Shown here: positions 51,746 through 64,000 of the stretch, piece by piece | Numbering within the stretch: the first letter of the stretch is position 1 | How the letters are laid out: each line of letters begins with the position of its first letter | Source of the DNA: Setaria digitata | Lineage: Eukaryota; Nematoda; Chromadorea; Rhabditida; Setariidae | DNA length: 64,000 nucleotides | Assembly: GCA_003640385.1 (NCBI GenBank) | Contig: RCAB01000368.1 | Location: 1 to 64,000 of the forward strand | Direction of reading: 5' to 3' | The notes under the pieces: generated by a model | What the model was told of the DNA's origin: nothing | The model's input: only the letters and a program-made list of their open reading frames with translations | The model's database searches: none | Program-made: the position numbers and the translations under genes

Positions 51746-53409
51746 ATTAACTAATTCAAAATAGCTTGAAAAAAAAAAAAGGAATGAACATAAATGATAA
51801 ATAACAAAACTCAAACAAGAAAAAAAAATGAATCAGAAAAGGAAAAAATTTTTTATTCTAATCCTCATCCTCATTTTTTTTTAAGAGTCATTTGCAGATG
51901 AAACAAGAAAATACACTCTTCTAGGGTTTATGCGAAATAACTTCGCTATTTTCTTAAACTTTTCCTAAAAGTTCTTCACGAACAAATATGGCAACATTTA
52001 AAAAGGTTCCTTGGAGGAAAAGGCTACTCAAAGCGCTGGTACCATCTTCTGAAAAAAGTTAAATTGGATAAAAATTACAATTACCACGCAATCATTTCGA
52101 CCAATAATACAATAAAGATAAAAATCAATTACAAACTTCGAACAGGTGTAAATTCGATGAATATTTTCAAGTTGCTACTAAGCAGTGGAGCATAAAAAAT
52201 ATTATTGCATGTGACAGAAAAGGGAATATTTGAGAAAGGGTAGTAAGCCTGCCTAAATCAGTCACAATTGCTGTCAAATATTCATCTGGTGAGAAAAGAG
52301 ACATCTCTCAATGGAAATTAAAATTCCCAGAAAATACAACATTATCCAACGATCAGCTCACCAATAAAGCTAAACCGGAAATTACGAAGGAAAAATGGCG
52401 CTGCCACAAATTATTACGAATTTAGTAAAAAACAAACAAAAATGTTAAGGTTAACATAATTCCGACAAATCCCAAACATAAAAGATGATGTCAGCAAAAA
52501 AATATATCCCTAAGTGAAACATTTTGCATTTAATTAGCAGTGAAACAGCAAGGAAAAGAAATTCGGCGACAGAGGTGTAATTAAGAGCAGAAAAAACTAA
52601 ACACATCCCACAAGGATTAAAAAGAAAAAAACAATTAGTTAAGTAGAAGAGAAAGAGTCAGATGTGAAAGGAAAAAACAGTGCAACTGAATTAACCCACC
52701 AGGTAAAGCTATAAACCAAAGAAAAGAACAGCATTCTTGCAATTACTAAGAAATTACTAAAAACTTCAAGAAAAACGTCAACTTAGAAAAACATAATTTT
52801 AATAAATGAGAGAATAAGATGAAAAATGTCACCAAATTCCCTAAGCAAAATATTTTACTTATCGGCCGATAAAACAAACGCATCAAATTGCAAGAAAAAT
52901 TTAAGCACAGTTTAAAAAAATATTTAAAAAAAAAAAAGTTGGCAGGACTCTAAAACAAATCTATTTTCCAATGTTAAAAAAGACAAATCTAAAGATGTCC
53001 AACTGTTAAGTTTTAAACATGCTTAAAAGGCTAGCTACAGAGCTGTGTCTGATATCTGACAAACTAAAAGTCGGTATACGGTAGACCACTTCAAGCACTT
53101 GCTATGAGGATTCATTCAGCTGCAACTGCTGTCCAGGTGTTTAAATTCTTTGATTTCTTCCTTTTCTTTATTTTTTTAGTTTCTTTCCTTAATTTTCTTC
53201 CTTTTTTATTTTCCTTATTCTTTTCTTTTCCTTTTTTTTTTTAAAATTTTTTCACTTTTTCCTTTTTTTTCTAATTTTTTTCTTTTTTTTTTTTTTTTTA
53301 ATTTCCCTTTTTAAATTTAAAACTTTCTTCTGGTTTTTTTTTAACTTTTTTAATTTTCTTCGACCTTTTTGTTTTCCTTTCCTAAAGCTGCACTAATCTG
53401 CTTACTTTT
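51746..53409. other. Non-coding A-rich region with T-rich tract
   Basis: No convincing exon. 53140-53390 is almost purely pyrimidine on the plus strand (purine on the minus strand), directly 3' of the minus-strand locus at 53410-54742. Confidence 0.45.
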
Positions 53410-54742
53410 TCATGAGCCCATTTTACTGGATGGAGGAGAAAGAACTGGAACAGGCGTTGACAGGCTATCCGCGTAAGGAGAACTAGATACAATAGAAATT
53501 TCACTGGCCTGAAAAAACAGTTCCCTTAGCAGTAATTCTATGAAATCAGTATATGTCATCTATTGCAACTAAATGAATTTTTGTTTCAAAATTGAGCTTC
53601 GAAAAATAGTCACCTTAAATGTAGAGATACTGTAAACTGTCTACTCTCTCAACAAGTTCCAATCAGCAGCGATTTATCTTTCTCTCGTTCAATATGGCCC
53701 CAGACGCCCTCGGACACCAAAATCGGACACCTGAAAATTGAAAAATATAACTGCAACTTTTTAATATTGTCCAATACTAGCCATCATCAAGTGTTTAGCA
53801 TTAGAAAAAAAAAAAAGTTAATTACTTCTTACCATCCTGCTTGTGAAGTTTCGAAGCGTGGATCCACCAACCCTCCATCGAACCGAACTGCCTGTCGCAA
53901 ATGCGTGCACTAAAAATAACTAAGTATTGTAAATATTCCCTATTCGTAAATGCATTCTTATAAAGCCTTAATTTGTCAGGCAAGAGTGACCTAAGTAAAA
54001 CATAAGGCCAGACTTTTAAAAGCAGACTTCAAAATTCAAAGAAAAGCCAATACTGACATGGAAATGTGTTTTGAGCAACGGCATACAGCTCTGCTTGCGG
54101 CGCCTGCAACTCTTTTCGGAGTTGCTTCGGAAGTTTGCCTATAACCTCGAGACGAGACTCTTCCGGCTGCGGAGCAACTAGCATCTGTTACGTGGGTGGA
54201 ACCGAGACAGATATTATCCCCGATCTGCTAAAATATGAAAGATCTTATAGCATATAGAATAAGTAGATTAAATTTCTCACTCTACATATCACTTTTAGTT
54301 AAGCTACTATAATTAATAACTTAGAGGACGAATTCGCGAAATTCCAATTCCGGTTCCACATCAACCGTTTCCATTGGTTCCACTGAGACCCCAATGTCCT
54401 ATTCCTCCTCATCATCTTCCGGCATAGAGGAGGCCAACATGGCTTCCACCAGCCAACTCCCGACTCTCTTCGATTCCGGTTCCATATTAACCATTTCCAT
54501 TGGTGCCATGACACCTCAGCAGAGCACCCCACTCTGTCCCTTCGCCGGTTCCTGCACCAATTCACTGCTTGCCTCTTCCTCCATATCGTCTCGGGAATCC
54601 CGCGGTTCAAAGTTCTCCAACCTCCTCTCCGCTCTCCGTCTCCTCCAAGCGAGCTACCAGTGCATTTTCACGCTAAAAGTGATTAAAATTATTAATCATT
54701 TCTACACCACCCACGTACGAAGAGGAAGATGCCAAGAATCAT
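53410..54742 (-). CDS. Unknown multi-exon gene, model uncertain
   Basis: Minus-strand exon chain: 54719-54742 (MILGIFLF), 54622-54672 (RENALVARLEETESGEE), 54058-54184 (MLVAPQPEESRLEVIGKLPK onward, ending AVAQNTFP), 53833-53909 (HAFATGSSVRWRVGGSTL, ending FTSRM), then 53410-53508 (ASEISIVSSSPYADSL, ending SSKMGS and TGA). Phases agree and give 125 aa. A different last exon, 53689-53730 (VSDFGVRGRLGPY, stop), is also in phase, so two C-termini are possible. Acceptors are good (TTTTAG, TTTTCAG); the donor at 54621 (GTTGGA) is weak. The GC content is well above the surroundings. I recognise no family. The start and first two exons are the least secure; exons 3 and 4 are the best. Confidence 0.4.
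54321..54610 (-). pseudogene. Acidic coding-like remnant with in-frame stops
   Basis: Between exons 2 and 3 of the uncertain gene model, one minus-strand frame reads like protein (ENFEPRDSRDDMEEEASSEL, then PMEMVNMEPES, then EPMETVDVEPELEFREF). It is broken by TGA at 54516-54518, TAG at 54399-54401 and TAA at 54321-54323, and is one base out of frame with exon 2. The two PME-containing blocks are diverged copies about 120 bases apart. It may be a decayed exon, or intron with decayed coding text. Confidence 0.35.
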
Positions 54743-54799
54743 TGCTTTCTACACTCAAAACACTGTCGATACAGTAACCCCACCTTGATAGCACACTTT

Positions 54800-56250
54800 T
54801 GCTGTGCAGAAATTCGCTCATACTCCTACACATGCATGCAGCATTACAGGCTCATGGTAATGTAAAATACCGGAAATATTGGGAAGTTCACTGGAAAAAA
54901 AACGCCATCTTTCCAATTTCTTTCGCACGCAGTAGCACTTGTCTGCAATGCGACTAATTAGTCCAATTTTTGCAAAATACCATCATTATAATTAAGTTGC
55001 TTTCCTCCAGTACATAAACGACTTAGTATTACATCGAGACATATATGATTTCGGTGATGATTTTATATGCACAATGCAAACAAATATTTCAAAAAGCTTC
55101 ACATTATTGCAAAAATATTCATATTACAACATCTGTAGAAAATTCCTAAAAATTTCGACTGGAAAAATTCTCTTTTGAAATATAGAAAACAACAATTTTT
55201 CTGTTAAAATACAACACATATATTGATTGATTTATTTTTGTTATAAATACGACATAGAACTTTAGCAGAATCAAAAATAAACGAAGCCTTCTTGATTTTT
55301 ATGAAGATAATTACTAGAATAGAATGACAGAAATGAATTAAAAAAAGAAATTGTTATCTGATTCATTTCCTTGCCTTTTTTTAAATTTAACTTGCGTGTT
55401 TACAAACAAATTTCTGATAATTTATTTCGGTTTCATTTTTAAGTAACTTTTACGTCGTTTATGTCGTTTCAGTAGTATGCGGCAAACCATCAATACCACA
55501 TTATATCATAGAAAAAAACGAGATTATTTTGTTCAACTTACAAGTTTTGAAATTTAAAAAGTGAAAACAGAACCAAATAATCATTAAATGATTTTCGGAG
55601 AAAATGAATAACTTATTATGAATTGTTAACTAATATTACTGGAGAAGTCCCAATAATGGATAAAGGTCGATGTGAGTAAGAGCAAAAATGTACTTTTTCA
55701 AAAATGCGCTTGACTAATACTGCAACTCAAAAGACGATTTCCTTCACTCATTACAAATTAATGCGAACGCCTAAAAGCTATCCAGCTAGCACTATGAATA
55801 AAGATTTTGAGAATTCCAGGTTATTGAAATCGGAGCAATGGTGGATATCATAAAGAAACAAATAAATAACTGGATATGATAAATTTACAGGAACCGAATC
55901 ATTCGGGTTCATATTGCATGGTATATTCATAAGAGCGTCGTTTCAACTGATAATGGAAGAAGTTTCTGCATTCTATAACTAAGAAAAAATTTCGAAGACT
56001 TCAAAAAAAAAAAAAAATTCTTTCAGAAATTATAAACCCACAGCTCTGCTTGCTATACAGCAGCTTGCAATTTTCATGGGCAAATATTATAGGTTATGCA
56101 AATATTCATATGAAAACTATTATGTTCAACACACATTAGAAAACTAATCTTCGCAGATTTCTTCCATAAGTTTTAATTTATAGTTAAAAAACTGCAAGTA
56201 TCAAGTAAGGTGTATAAATATTTTTTACATGGTATTACACATCTTGTTTT
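54800..56250. other. Non-coding AT-rich region
   Basis: No recognisable exon, RNA gene or tandem repeat. Confidence 0.45.
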
Positions 56251-56251
56251 G

Positions 56252-56430
56252 ATTATATCATTTGAATCATTTGATTATAAATCTGAAATCATTTGATTAT
56301 AAATCATTTGATCATTTGATATCATATCATTTGATATCATTTGATTATAAATCTGAAATCCATTTGATTATAAATCTGAAATCCAAACGGCTATCATTTG
56401 ATTATAAATCTGAAATTCAAACGGCTGGTG
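56252..56430. repeat. ATCATTTGATTATAAATCTG minisatellite
   Basis: Five TTGATTATAAATCTGAAA-type copies interspersed with shorter ATCATTTGAT units; the last two full copies also share a CAAACGGCT extension. A 64-codon frame across it is a repeat artefact. Confidence 0.9.
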
Positions 56431-58180
56431 AAAACTATTTTGACAATACTAAATAAGTAAAAAATTGTAGAGTTTCCGAATGAGGCTATAATACAAATTG
56501 AAAAACTCGAAAACATCATGCACTTTCATATTGACAAATTTATTCCAACGCAATGATCGAGATTTGCAATGGTACACCAAACATCGTTTTTTTTTGATCA
56601 ATACTACTTAGTAAAAGGAGAGTTTTCATACGAGAATTTTATGCAATAAAAACTGCGGAACCATAAATAAATTTGATGTAGATGGAAATATTATTCACTA
56701 TTACTTAGAGATGTTATTTCTATTCTTATATTAAATAAAGAATCGCTGTGATATAATGAAAATTAAATTAAATTAAATTAAATTAAATAATGAAAGTGAA
56801 ATAAATTGTGCTAATTGTCTCATGTTGTCTTTTCGAAAGCTTTAACAGTTTTTCGGATTTGAAAAATTTCAATATTCTTGGTATAAAAAAATTTTTTCAA
56901 TATATATTTCAGCATGAATTTTAAAAAATTTTATCTTCAAATCAAATCATCGCATTGGTTTGTTGCATAAATACGATTCCATTAAGCTATTGTTATCCCT
57001 TATCACTTAAATATTTCTCATCGTCTCTGCTTTTCAATTTCATTTATAGTGCAAGCAAATTTGATGCTTAAATTAAAATTGCGTTTTTCTTTTCATAAAT
57101 TTCTAGCAACTTCAACATAAACAAATTTTGCATTTGTTTTCAGTTCTTTACATCTTACTTTTTATTATGGTGATGGATAATGAGTAACTGCTTGAACAAA
57201 GCAGCTAATTAATCAATCAGCAATCATTTTACTTATTACGATGCGCTGACGCTCAATCCTTTTACGGTAAATGAGTGCTCTAAAAGCAAAACAATGCCTA
57301 GAATTTTCACTAACCAGACTGCTTCGTTTTTCTGCAGGCAACTTTGAGAAATAATCAACAGAAGCATTTTGCACCACTGAGATTGTTAAACCCCTCAGTG
57401 AAGGACTGTTAACGAAGTTAAGATATTAAAAACAAGAGAAATATATGGTCTGATTCGATTTGAAATTAAATTAAAAATTTATGCCTATATGTGATGATTC
57501 AATTTAATGAAAATATTAAAATTTAACTAAGAGGCTGAGTATGTCACGTAGATTTTCAGTCAGTAGTTGAACAGCCTCATCAAAAATACCTATTGTCAGG
57601 TAACAAATGGCTTTACTACTCTAGCTGACATGGATTATTGTGATCATTAAATAAAATGAAAACAAAATATGTCAGTCAAATTTGACTCCGACTTGAACAA
57701 AAAAAAAAATTTAAATTAACCAAACTTTTATTTCGATAGTTTTGCCAAGAATGATAAGGACACAATAAGACAAATTTGACAGGTGGAAAAACCACATCAT
57801 GTTAAAGAAGACGGAAAAATTACTTAAATACAAAATCATCTCCGTAAACTTATCCTTTGAAGAAAAATTATTCAAAAAATTCATAGCTTTTGTTGCTCTA
57901 TTCAAAACAGCTACTGCTATAGCAATCAAAGTAACATGAATTAAAATCACAATAGATGATGAAAAATAAAAAAGGAAAGAAATGGCAAATAAAATAAAAG
58001 GCCGAAACTAATTAATTTTTAGGAAATTAAATAGGAAACAAGCGTGTAAACATATAAAACAGAAACTGCATAACAGGAAGAAGGAAAATTTTCCTCTTCA
58101 GACGAATACACATTTCTGAACAGTTTCGGGATATTAAAAAAAAAAAAAAAAAAGAGCAAATATTAATTAGATGAAAAGAA
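56431..58180. other. Non-coding AT-rich region
   Basis: No convincing coding exon. Contains a short AAATT pentamer run near 56763-56787. The minus-strand frame at 57711-57950 is hydrophobic but has no start context, splice sites or family signature. Confidence 0.4.
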
Positions 58181-58189
58181 CAACACTAA

Positions 58190-59410
58190 ATATCTGCGAA
58201 TTCACTAATCATTTAATTCAAGACTTAAATAAATATTAACTTTGCGATAAGAAGTACTTCAACATCAGCCGTGTGAATAATATCGATATATTTCATCAAA
58301 TATTTATAAACACTGCTAGACGAAGTACTTCAACATCAAACACTTTCGACATACTTAATCTGTTACTAATGAAAATATATTAGCTTTGCGACAAGAGGAA
58401 CTTTCATCACTCATCTACGAATATGCTTCCGATATATTGCATCAAATATACAAATGCTAACTTCGCGTAGGAAATAATTCAACAGTAATTCTGCCATCTG
58501 CAAGATCGATCACTTGTGAATAAATATTCGATCAGTTTAATCAAATATTTACGAAAATATTACATTTGCGGCCAGTAGGTATTTGATCAATTGACCAAAT
58601 CTTTAAATAAATATAACTTTGCGGCTAGAATAAATTCAACACCTCTCAGCAGCGATTACAGTTTTAATCAATTCAATCAAATATTTAAATAAATGTCAGT
58701 CTTGCCACCAGAAGTAATTCAACATCTGTCATGTGCGATTACACTTTCGATCAATTTTGATGAAATTTTTATAAATAAATAAACCTTGCAACTAGAAATA
58801 ACTCAAGGTCGCTCACTTGCCAATTTAACTCCGATCATGTTTGATTAAATTTTAACTTTGCTACAAGAAGTAATTTAAATCGGTCATCGATGAATAAATC
58901 TTCGATAATTTTGACCAAATTTTTAAACAGATATAAACTTTGCGACCAGAAGTAGTCAAACATCTCTCATCTCCGAATGCACCATTGTTCAATTTAATCA
59001 AGTATTTCAATAAATATTTAAGTTTGCGGCAAGAAGTAATTCACATCATCCATCAATGATTACACTTTCCATCATTTTGATCAAATATTTTAGTAACTAT
59101 TAATTTAATAACTATTAACTTGGAAACTGGGAATTGTTCAAAATTTGTTATCTGCGGTTGCACTTTCGATCAATTTAATCAAATGTTCAAAATAATATTT
59201 AGTTCGCGACTAGAACTAGTTCAGGGTCGATAACCTGTGAATACATTTTCTGGTCCATTTAATCAAATATTTATAAAAATATAAATTTTGTGGTTGCTAG
59301 TTTTCCAAATCGGTCACCTGCGCATATGCTTCGACCAATTTAATCAAACATTTAAATAAATTGTAATTTTGCAATCTCCAAATGTGCTTTCGGTCAATTT
59401 TGATCAAACT
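58190..59410. repeat. Degenerate satellite, unit about 100-120 bp, about 11 copies
   Basis: Recurring blocks in constant order: AACTTTGCG(A/G)CAAGAAGTAATTCAACATC, CATCTGCGAATACACTTTCG and ATCAATTTAATCAAATATTTA with AATAAATAT. Units are strongly diverged and vary in length, indicating an old array. No coding frame spans it. Confidence 0.85.
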
Positions 59411-62000
59411 AAATTCAATGAAGTTGTTTTTTCCTTTGAAAAAAAAAAAAAACTAAATGTAAATTTTAAATTAACAATAATATGCCTTTTTCCAGGAAAC
59501 AATCTATTCAATTAATCACTGGAGAAATGCAGTTGCAAGAAAATATGCAACTATACGTTGCGTGAACAATAATTTAAATTTATGAGAGTATACTTGAATT
59601 TAGCTCGATGTAATTTAAAAATTTTTGCTTTTATCGTTTTTTTTTTTTAACATAAGCGGTTTATTATATATATATATCAAAAAAAAGTGTAAAAATAGTC
59701 TTTTTCCTTAATAATATTAAATGAGGAAACGTCGTTGCATATTATTTTGCACTAAACAGATAAAAACTCTTCCAATCTTTTAGCTCATCTTAAAGTTTTT
59801 ATTAAATAAAAAAAAAAAAAAACGGAGTTGAATTACACCATCATCGTAAATTAATAAGTGTAATATCCTTTTCACTTCTTTACTGTAATTTTATAAAATG
59901 TGCATTATTTCAAAACACGATGATCAATCAATATATGTTCGTTGAAATTAAAATAATTTCTTATAAGTACTAACTTTTTTTTTCAAGTAATTTGAAGATA
60001 ATTCTAATTGAGCACAATAAATGCAGCATTTGTAACATATATGAACAAGAAGTTAATAAAAGGAAACTAAAATGTTCCTACATAACTGAAATTATTCTTC
60101 AAACAGAATTTAAAAGAACATTAAAACTATTGAACTCATTGCATTAACATATAGCTCCTAAAAAATCAGAAAGTTTACCTTAAGCTTACTAATGGCTCAT
60201 TTCACGGATTACTTACCTAACTATTTTATGATAACTCATCAAAATAAGCTATTTCTCTAGTCTTAATTTTACGATTTATTATTTCTTTCCTTTCACATAA
60301 AATGTTATGACTAATAAAAAGTGAACTCTTAAATTATTTGATCTTATTACTATTCTGTTGTCACGTGATCAACGTGTCGGATAATATGATCTGAATCATC
60401 ACCGAATTAACGAAGGAAGAATGTAGAGCAGAAAATTAACGTGTAGAACTGCGTGGAACAAGTAATCAGTAAGCGCTGAAGGAAACTTAAAAATATACTA
60501 GACAATGCTAACTTTTTTACTTTTGTTAATGCAATAGAATTTTGAAACCCTACGTTCATATGTTCGTTTCGAATATCATGTAAGTGCTAAAAAAATGATT
60601 GATGCAAAGACAAAAAGCTTAGGAGAATAAAAGACCATGGTGAGCAATATAGCTTAAATTATTACATACTCTACCTAATTATCAATATTATTCAGTTTAT
60701 CAAAATTTAAGTATGTGAATGAAATGAAAAAAGAAATAAATGAAGCATGCAAAGGAAGGTTAGTTCAGTTTACTAGAAGCATTAAAAAAGTAACAAATCC
60801 ATGACACATTCTCTTATAAATAGAACTGGATAAAATTAGAAATAAAATTGAAAAAATATGTGATTTTTAAATCTGCTTGATGCAGAGATGATAAGTTTGA
60901 AAACTGATATTTTATACTTTTTTGAAATTAATCATTATGATATAATTGTATTGCGTGTACAGAAATATGGATGACTAATTTAAAATTATATTAAATATCG
61001 GGAAAATTACTAACTTTTATGCAATTTACTCAGTATTCAATAAGAGAAATGATTGATAAGTTCCAGCAATAAAATTATTATTTTGAAATTTTAAACTGTA
61101 CTGAAAAATTCTCAACAAATGCGCTATTGTGAAATGAAGGAGCATGGTGATAAAAGATAGTACCAGATTATCTTTCGTCTAATAAAAAACAAATCGTATA
61201 AATTTATTTTTACCGAAAAAAAAGGCAAAAAACTACTAATTAATAATACATCGCCTCATTATTCACCATGCTCAAACGAAGAAATAAAGCGTGAAAGATA
61301 AAAAGTTTGAAAGTAGTGATAGTTGCAAGGATTTATCAACGTAAAAATGATATCAATAAAAAATAGAAAAAGAAGTAAGAAAAGAAGAAGGGAGAGAAAG
61401 AGAGAAAATGAAAAAAAGAACTGATTAAACATTGAAAGAGAGAAAATAGCAATAAAATACGAGAAAATTTAGTGCAAATATCAGAGCGAACAGCTTCGCT
61501 ACATTTTCAAGCTTCGCCACCAAAGACTGAAGGTATAATTGTTACAGTGATTTAAAATGTGAAAAGGTTCAATCTATGTAAAATCAAAAATTATGTGGAT
61601 TTTGCAAAATAAAAAATTATTTCATTGTTGAAATTTGTAAAGCTAAATGTTCCAAAGAAGCCAAACAGACAATAAATTGTTGGATCATTTCTACTTCTTT
61701 TCTTCTTTGTTCTAGAATGCGAGTCATTTAAAAAAAATAAATATATAAATAAATAAATTTAAAACGAAACCCTACATTTTGATATAAAATGACCATATTA
61801 ATCTTAAAGTGAAGAACTATAAGAAAGAAATTTAAGCGAATATTATAGCAAGATAGGGAAATTAAAGTCAAAAAATATTGTGGATTTTCAATTTCAATAT
61901 CAAGAGGTAATGTATTAGTCATGTATTAAGTGCATTGAGGCATCAAGTGGACAAGGAGAAAAAAAAAGAAAATGAATAAACAGTAATTCACAAAATATAT
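59411..62000. other. Non-coding AT-rich region
   Basis: Homopolymers and purine-rich stretches (for example 61365-61420); no exon recognised. Isolated GCATGC motif near 60744. Confidence 0.45.
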
Positions 62001-64000
62001 CGTCCCTTGGGAGATCTATGAGAAATAATGTAAAAACTATGGAATAGGTAGAAATCATTAATGAAACTAAGACGAATTCAAACATTAAACCATAAAAATG
62101 TAGTGAGTAAAAACAGTCAAAATGCATACAATGTATAAATGATAGAATAAAAAAATTTGAAGCCTGCAAAAATTTCGACTAATTCAACAAGAAACAGTTA
62201 GAATTTTAATAATAAATAAAATAAATTTAAAACAAAACTTTACATCTTAATTAGTAAAGTCAAAGAATTGTTGGAAACTATGGAATAAACATAAAGCCAC
62301 TAAAAAGGACTAAATTAGAATACAAAAGGCATGCAATAAACAAAAAATAAAATAAATAACATAAAAAAAGACACAAAAATCTTGAAATAAATCAGCAAAA
62401 GACAATGAGGATTCTTGCGGAAAAAAAAAGAAAAAAAAAAACAAAAATGCTCGCTAAACCGATAAAAATATTTCCCATAGTAATATGAACTCGCGTTAAT
62501 TTAGAAATATAAAGAAGCTTTAAAATATTAAAAGTTTTTGTAAACTTCTTTTAAGCGTACTTCATTCTTTTTTCTTTCTGAAAACTTTATTAGCGAGTAA
62601 AATGTGAGTAAATTAAAATTAGCAAGACCTGATAAACTCCACTGAATCGAATAAAAAAAAAAAGAAAAAATTAAAATTAAAATTAAAAAAGAAACTAACC
62701 ATCCAAATCATCCGTATTCAAAATGAAAAAGAAAAGCGCAGAAAGCAAAAAAAAAATTCAAACGGGCGAGAAACTCCAGATCTAAAAGTAACATTTGCAA
62801 GATACAATAAAACCACAGCTTTCCTTTTTTATCACAAGCAAAAAGCAAGAAGAAAAAAATAAAAGAAATAAATAAAATGCTAAATGCTTGATAAAAAAGC
62901 CTATAACTTGCAAAATAGCATAAACCAGTATTGCTGTAGCTACAATATTCCATCTCTTTACATTTTGCTCATTTAAATAATTTTAATTAGATTAAAGGAA
63001 ATATCAAGAGGCTTTTAAAAACTTCCAAATAAGCTTATGAACATAACGAATGCAGTATAATATATCCATGATGTTAAAATTTTCGGAGTATAAATCGAAA
63101 AAAAAAAATACGTGAAATAAAATCAAGAATGCCAAAAGGAAATCTAAGAATAACTGAAAAACTTCAACTGCACAAACAACTTTAAGAAATCACAGCAGAT
63201 GCCAAAATATTTTCCGCTTGACGACACAGTCAGTATATGCAAAATTTAAGGAATTTTGTGTATCCTAAACTTCACTATAAAATTCAAAGTAAAGTCTATT
63301 GCAGAAATAATCTTACATGCGTCAAGTTTAATAAAAATAACGAAAAAAAAAATTCTAGCTAATTTGAAAGTTTAATTTAAAACCGTGGATTTCATAAATT
63401 AAAAGTGCGCGACAATTTCTTCAATCTATTTGGCATGTATGAAAAAATAAATAAATAAATAAAAAGGCAGAGAAAATTATTCTAAAGTGATTAAAATGAG
63501 GAAAAAAATGCATGTAGAGAATGACGATGAAAATTATAGTTAAAAAGAAGGCATGCAGAACTACGATTCTTAACGGCAAGTGATAAATCAGTTAAGAAAA
63601 AATACGAAAATAAAAATTATAAATAAAACTTTACATGTCAGGTGTAAAGCGCAAAAAAGCATACATTATAAGAGGCTATGAGAAACAATTGCAAATTTTA
63701 AGGCATGCTTGAAAAGAGGTAGCAATAAAGAAAAGCATGCAAGATTACACATTAAATGCAAGGAGGAAAAAAATCATGCATTATTAGAAATTATAAAAAA
63801 AACAACAATGAATAGCATGCATACACAAAAATGGTATAAAGATCACAGGTAAAGGAAGGTAAAGAAATGCAAAACAATAATTTTTAACGATAAATAACAA
63901 GTCAGTTAGGAAAAAGCATGCAAAAAAAGAAATTACAAATAAATTACAAAAAAAAAAAAAAATTATAGATAAAAAGAAGGCATGCAGAACAAAAGTTTTT
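62000..64000. repeat. GCATGC-core dispersed repeat field (right)
   Basis: A-rich degenerate repeats containing GGCATGCA/AGCATGCA cores (62329, 63550, 63704, 63738, 63814, 63916, 63979) with companion blocks TAAATAAAACTTTACAT, ACTATGGAATA and GATAAATCAGTTAAGAAAAA. The block AAAAAGAAGGCATGCAGAAC at 63543 recurs at 63972, so the array continues past the window end. Related in core motif and style to 50684-51745. Confidence 0.65.

Noticed and set aside
54394..54777. 127-codon Ser-rich plus-strand frame
   Set aside because: It is the antisense of the minus-strand exon-like text; the minus strand has the matching splice sites.

Overview
The window is nuclear DNA of a nematode, most likely a clade III filarial-type worm. 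Five points support this: (i) AT-rich sequence full of homopolymers and simple repeats; (ii) many small exons joined by short AT-rich introns that usually end in TTTTCAG/TTTTTAG-type acceptors; (iii) nematode family genes (transthyretin-like, nematode UDP-glycosyltransferase, two-PDZ protein); (iv) ATG codons placed just behind acceptor-like sites, as expected for spliced-leader trans-splicing; (v) a nuclear copy of mitochondrial cytochrome b that reads only in the invertebrate mitochondrial code. The genus is inferred, not proven. All exon models below were built by hand from splice sites, reading phase and family resemblance.

Layout. 1-9.9 kb: mostly non-coding AT-rich DNA. It holds one certain GPCR exon on the minus strand (6116-6382; TM1 to start of TM2) and a possible 5' leader exon near 9.8-9.95 kb. 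10.0-10.5 kb: a CA microsatellite with an assembly gap, then a GC-richer promoter/leader region. 10.5-21.3 kb: the cyclin T gene (plus strand, 18 coding exons, 795 aa), the regulatory subunit of P-TEFb, with a GC-AG intron and a possible alternative last exon. 25.0-29.1 kb: a complete UDP-glucuronosyl/glucosyltransferase (9 exons, 549 aa). 30.3-31.6 kb: a secreted transthyretin-like protein (3 exons, 133 aa). 34.7-37.5 kb: a two-PDZ-domain protein (7 exons, 318 aa) whose second intron carries about 152 perfect ATT repeats. 41.6-46.1 kb: a Dachshund (dac-1-type) transcription factor (10 exons, 397 aa). 47.7 kb: tRNA-Ile(AAU).

The right part (48-64 kb) is gene-poor and repeat-rich. It has three single-N joins flanked by duplicated sequence (assembly scars), the cytochrome-b nuclear mitochondrial insertion, a poorly defined minus-strand multi-exon locus at 53.4-54.8 kb, a minisatellite at 56.3 kb, a degenerate satellite of about 100 bp at 58.2-59.4 kb, and two fields of repeats sharing a GCATGC core (50.7-51.7 kb and 62-64 kb).

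The genes look functionally unrelated: transcription elongation (cyclin T), developmental transcription (Dachshund), detoxification (UGT), secretion (TTR) and scaffolding (PDZ). I see no operon-like close packing and no evident novel multi-gene system. The most unusual signals are the repeat fields, the cyclin T splice variants, the NUMT, several strong hairpins and the 53-55 kb locus.
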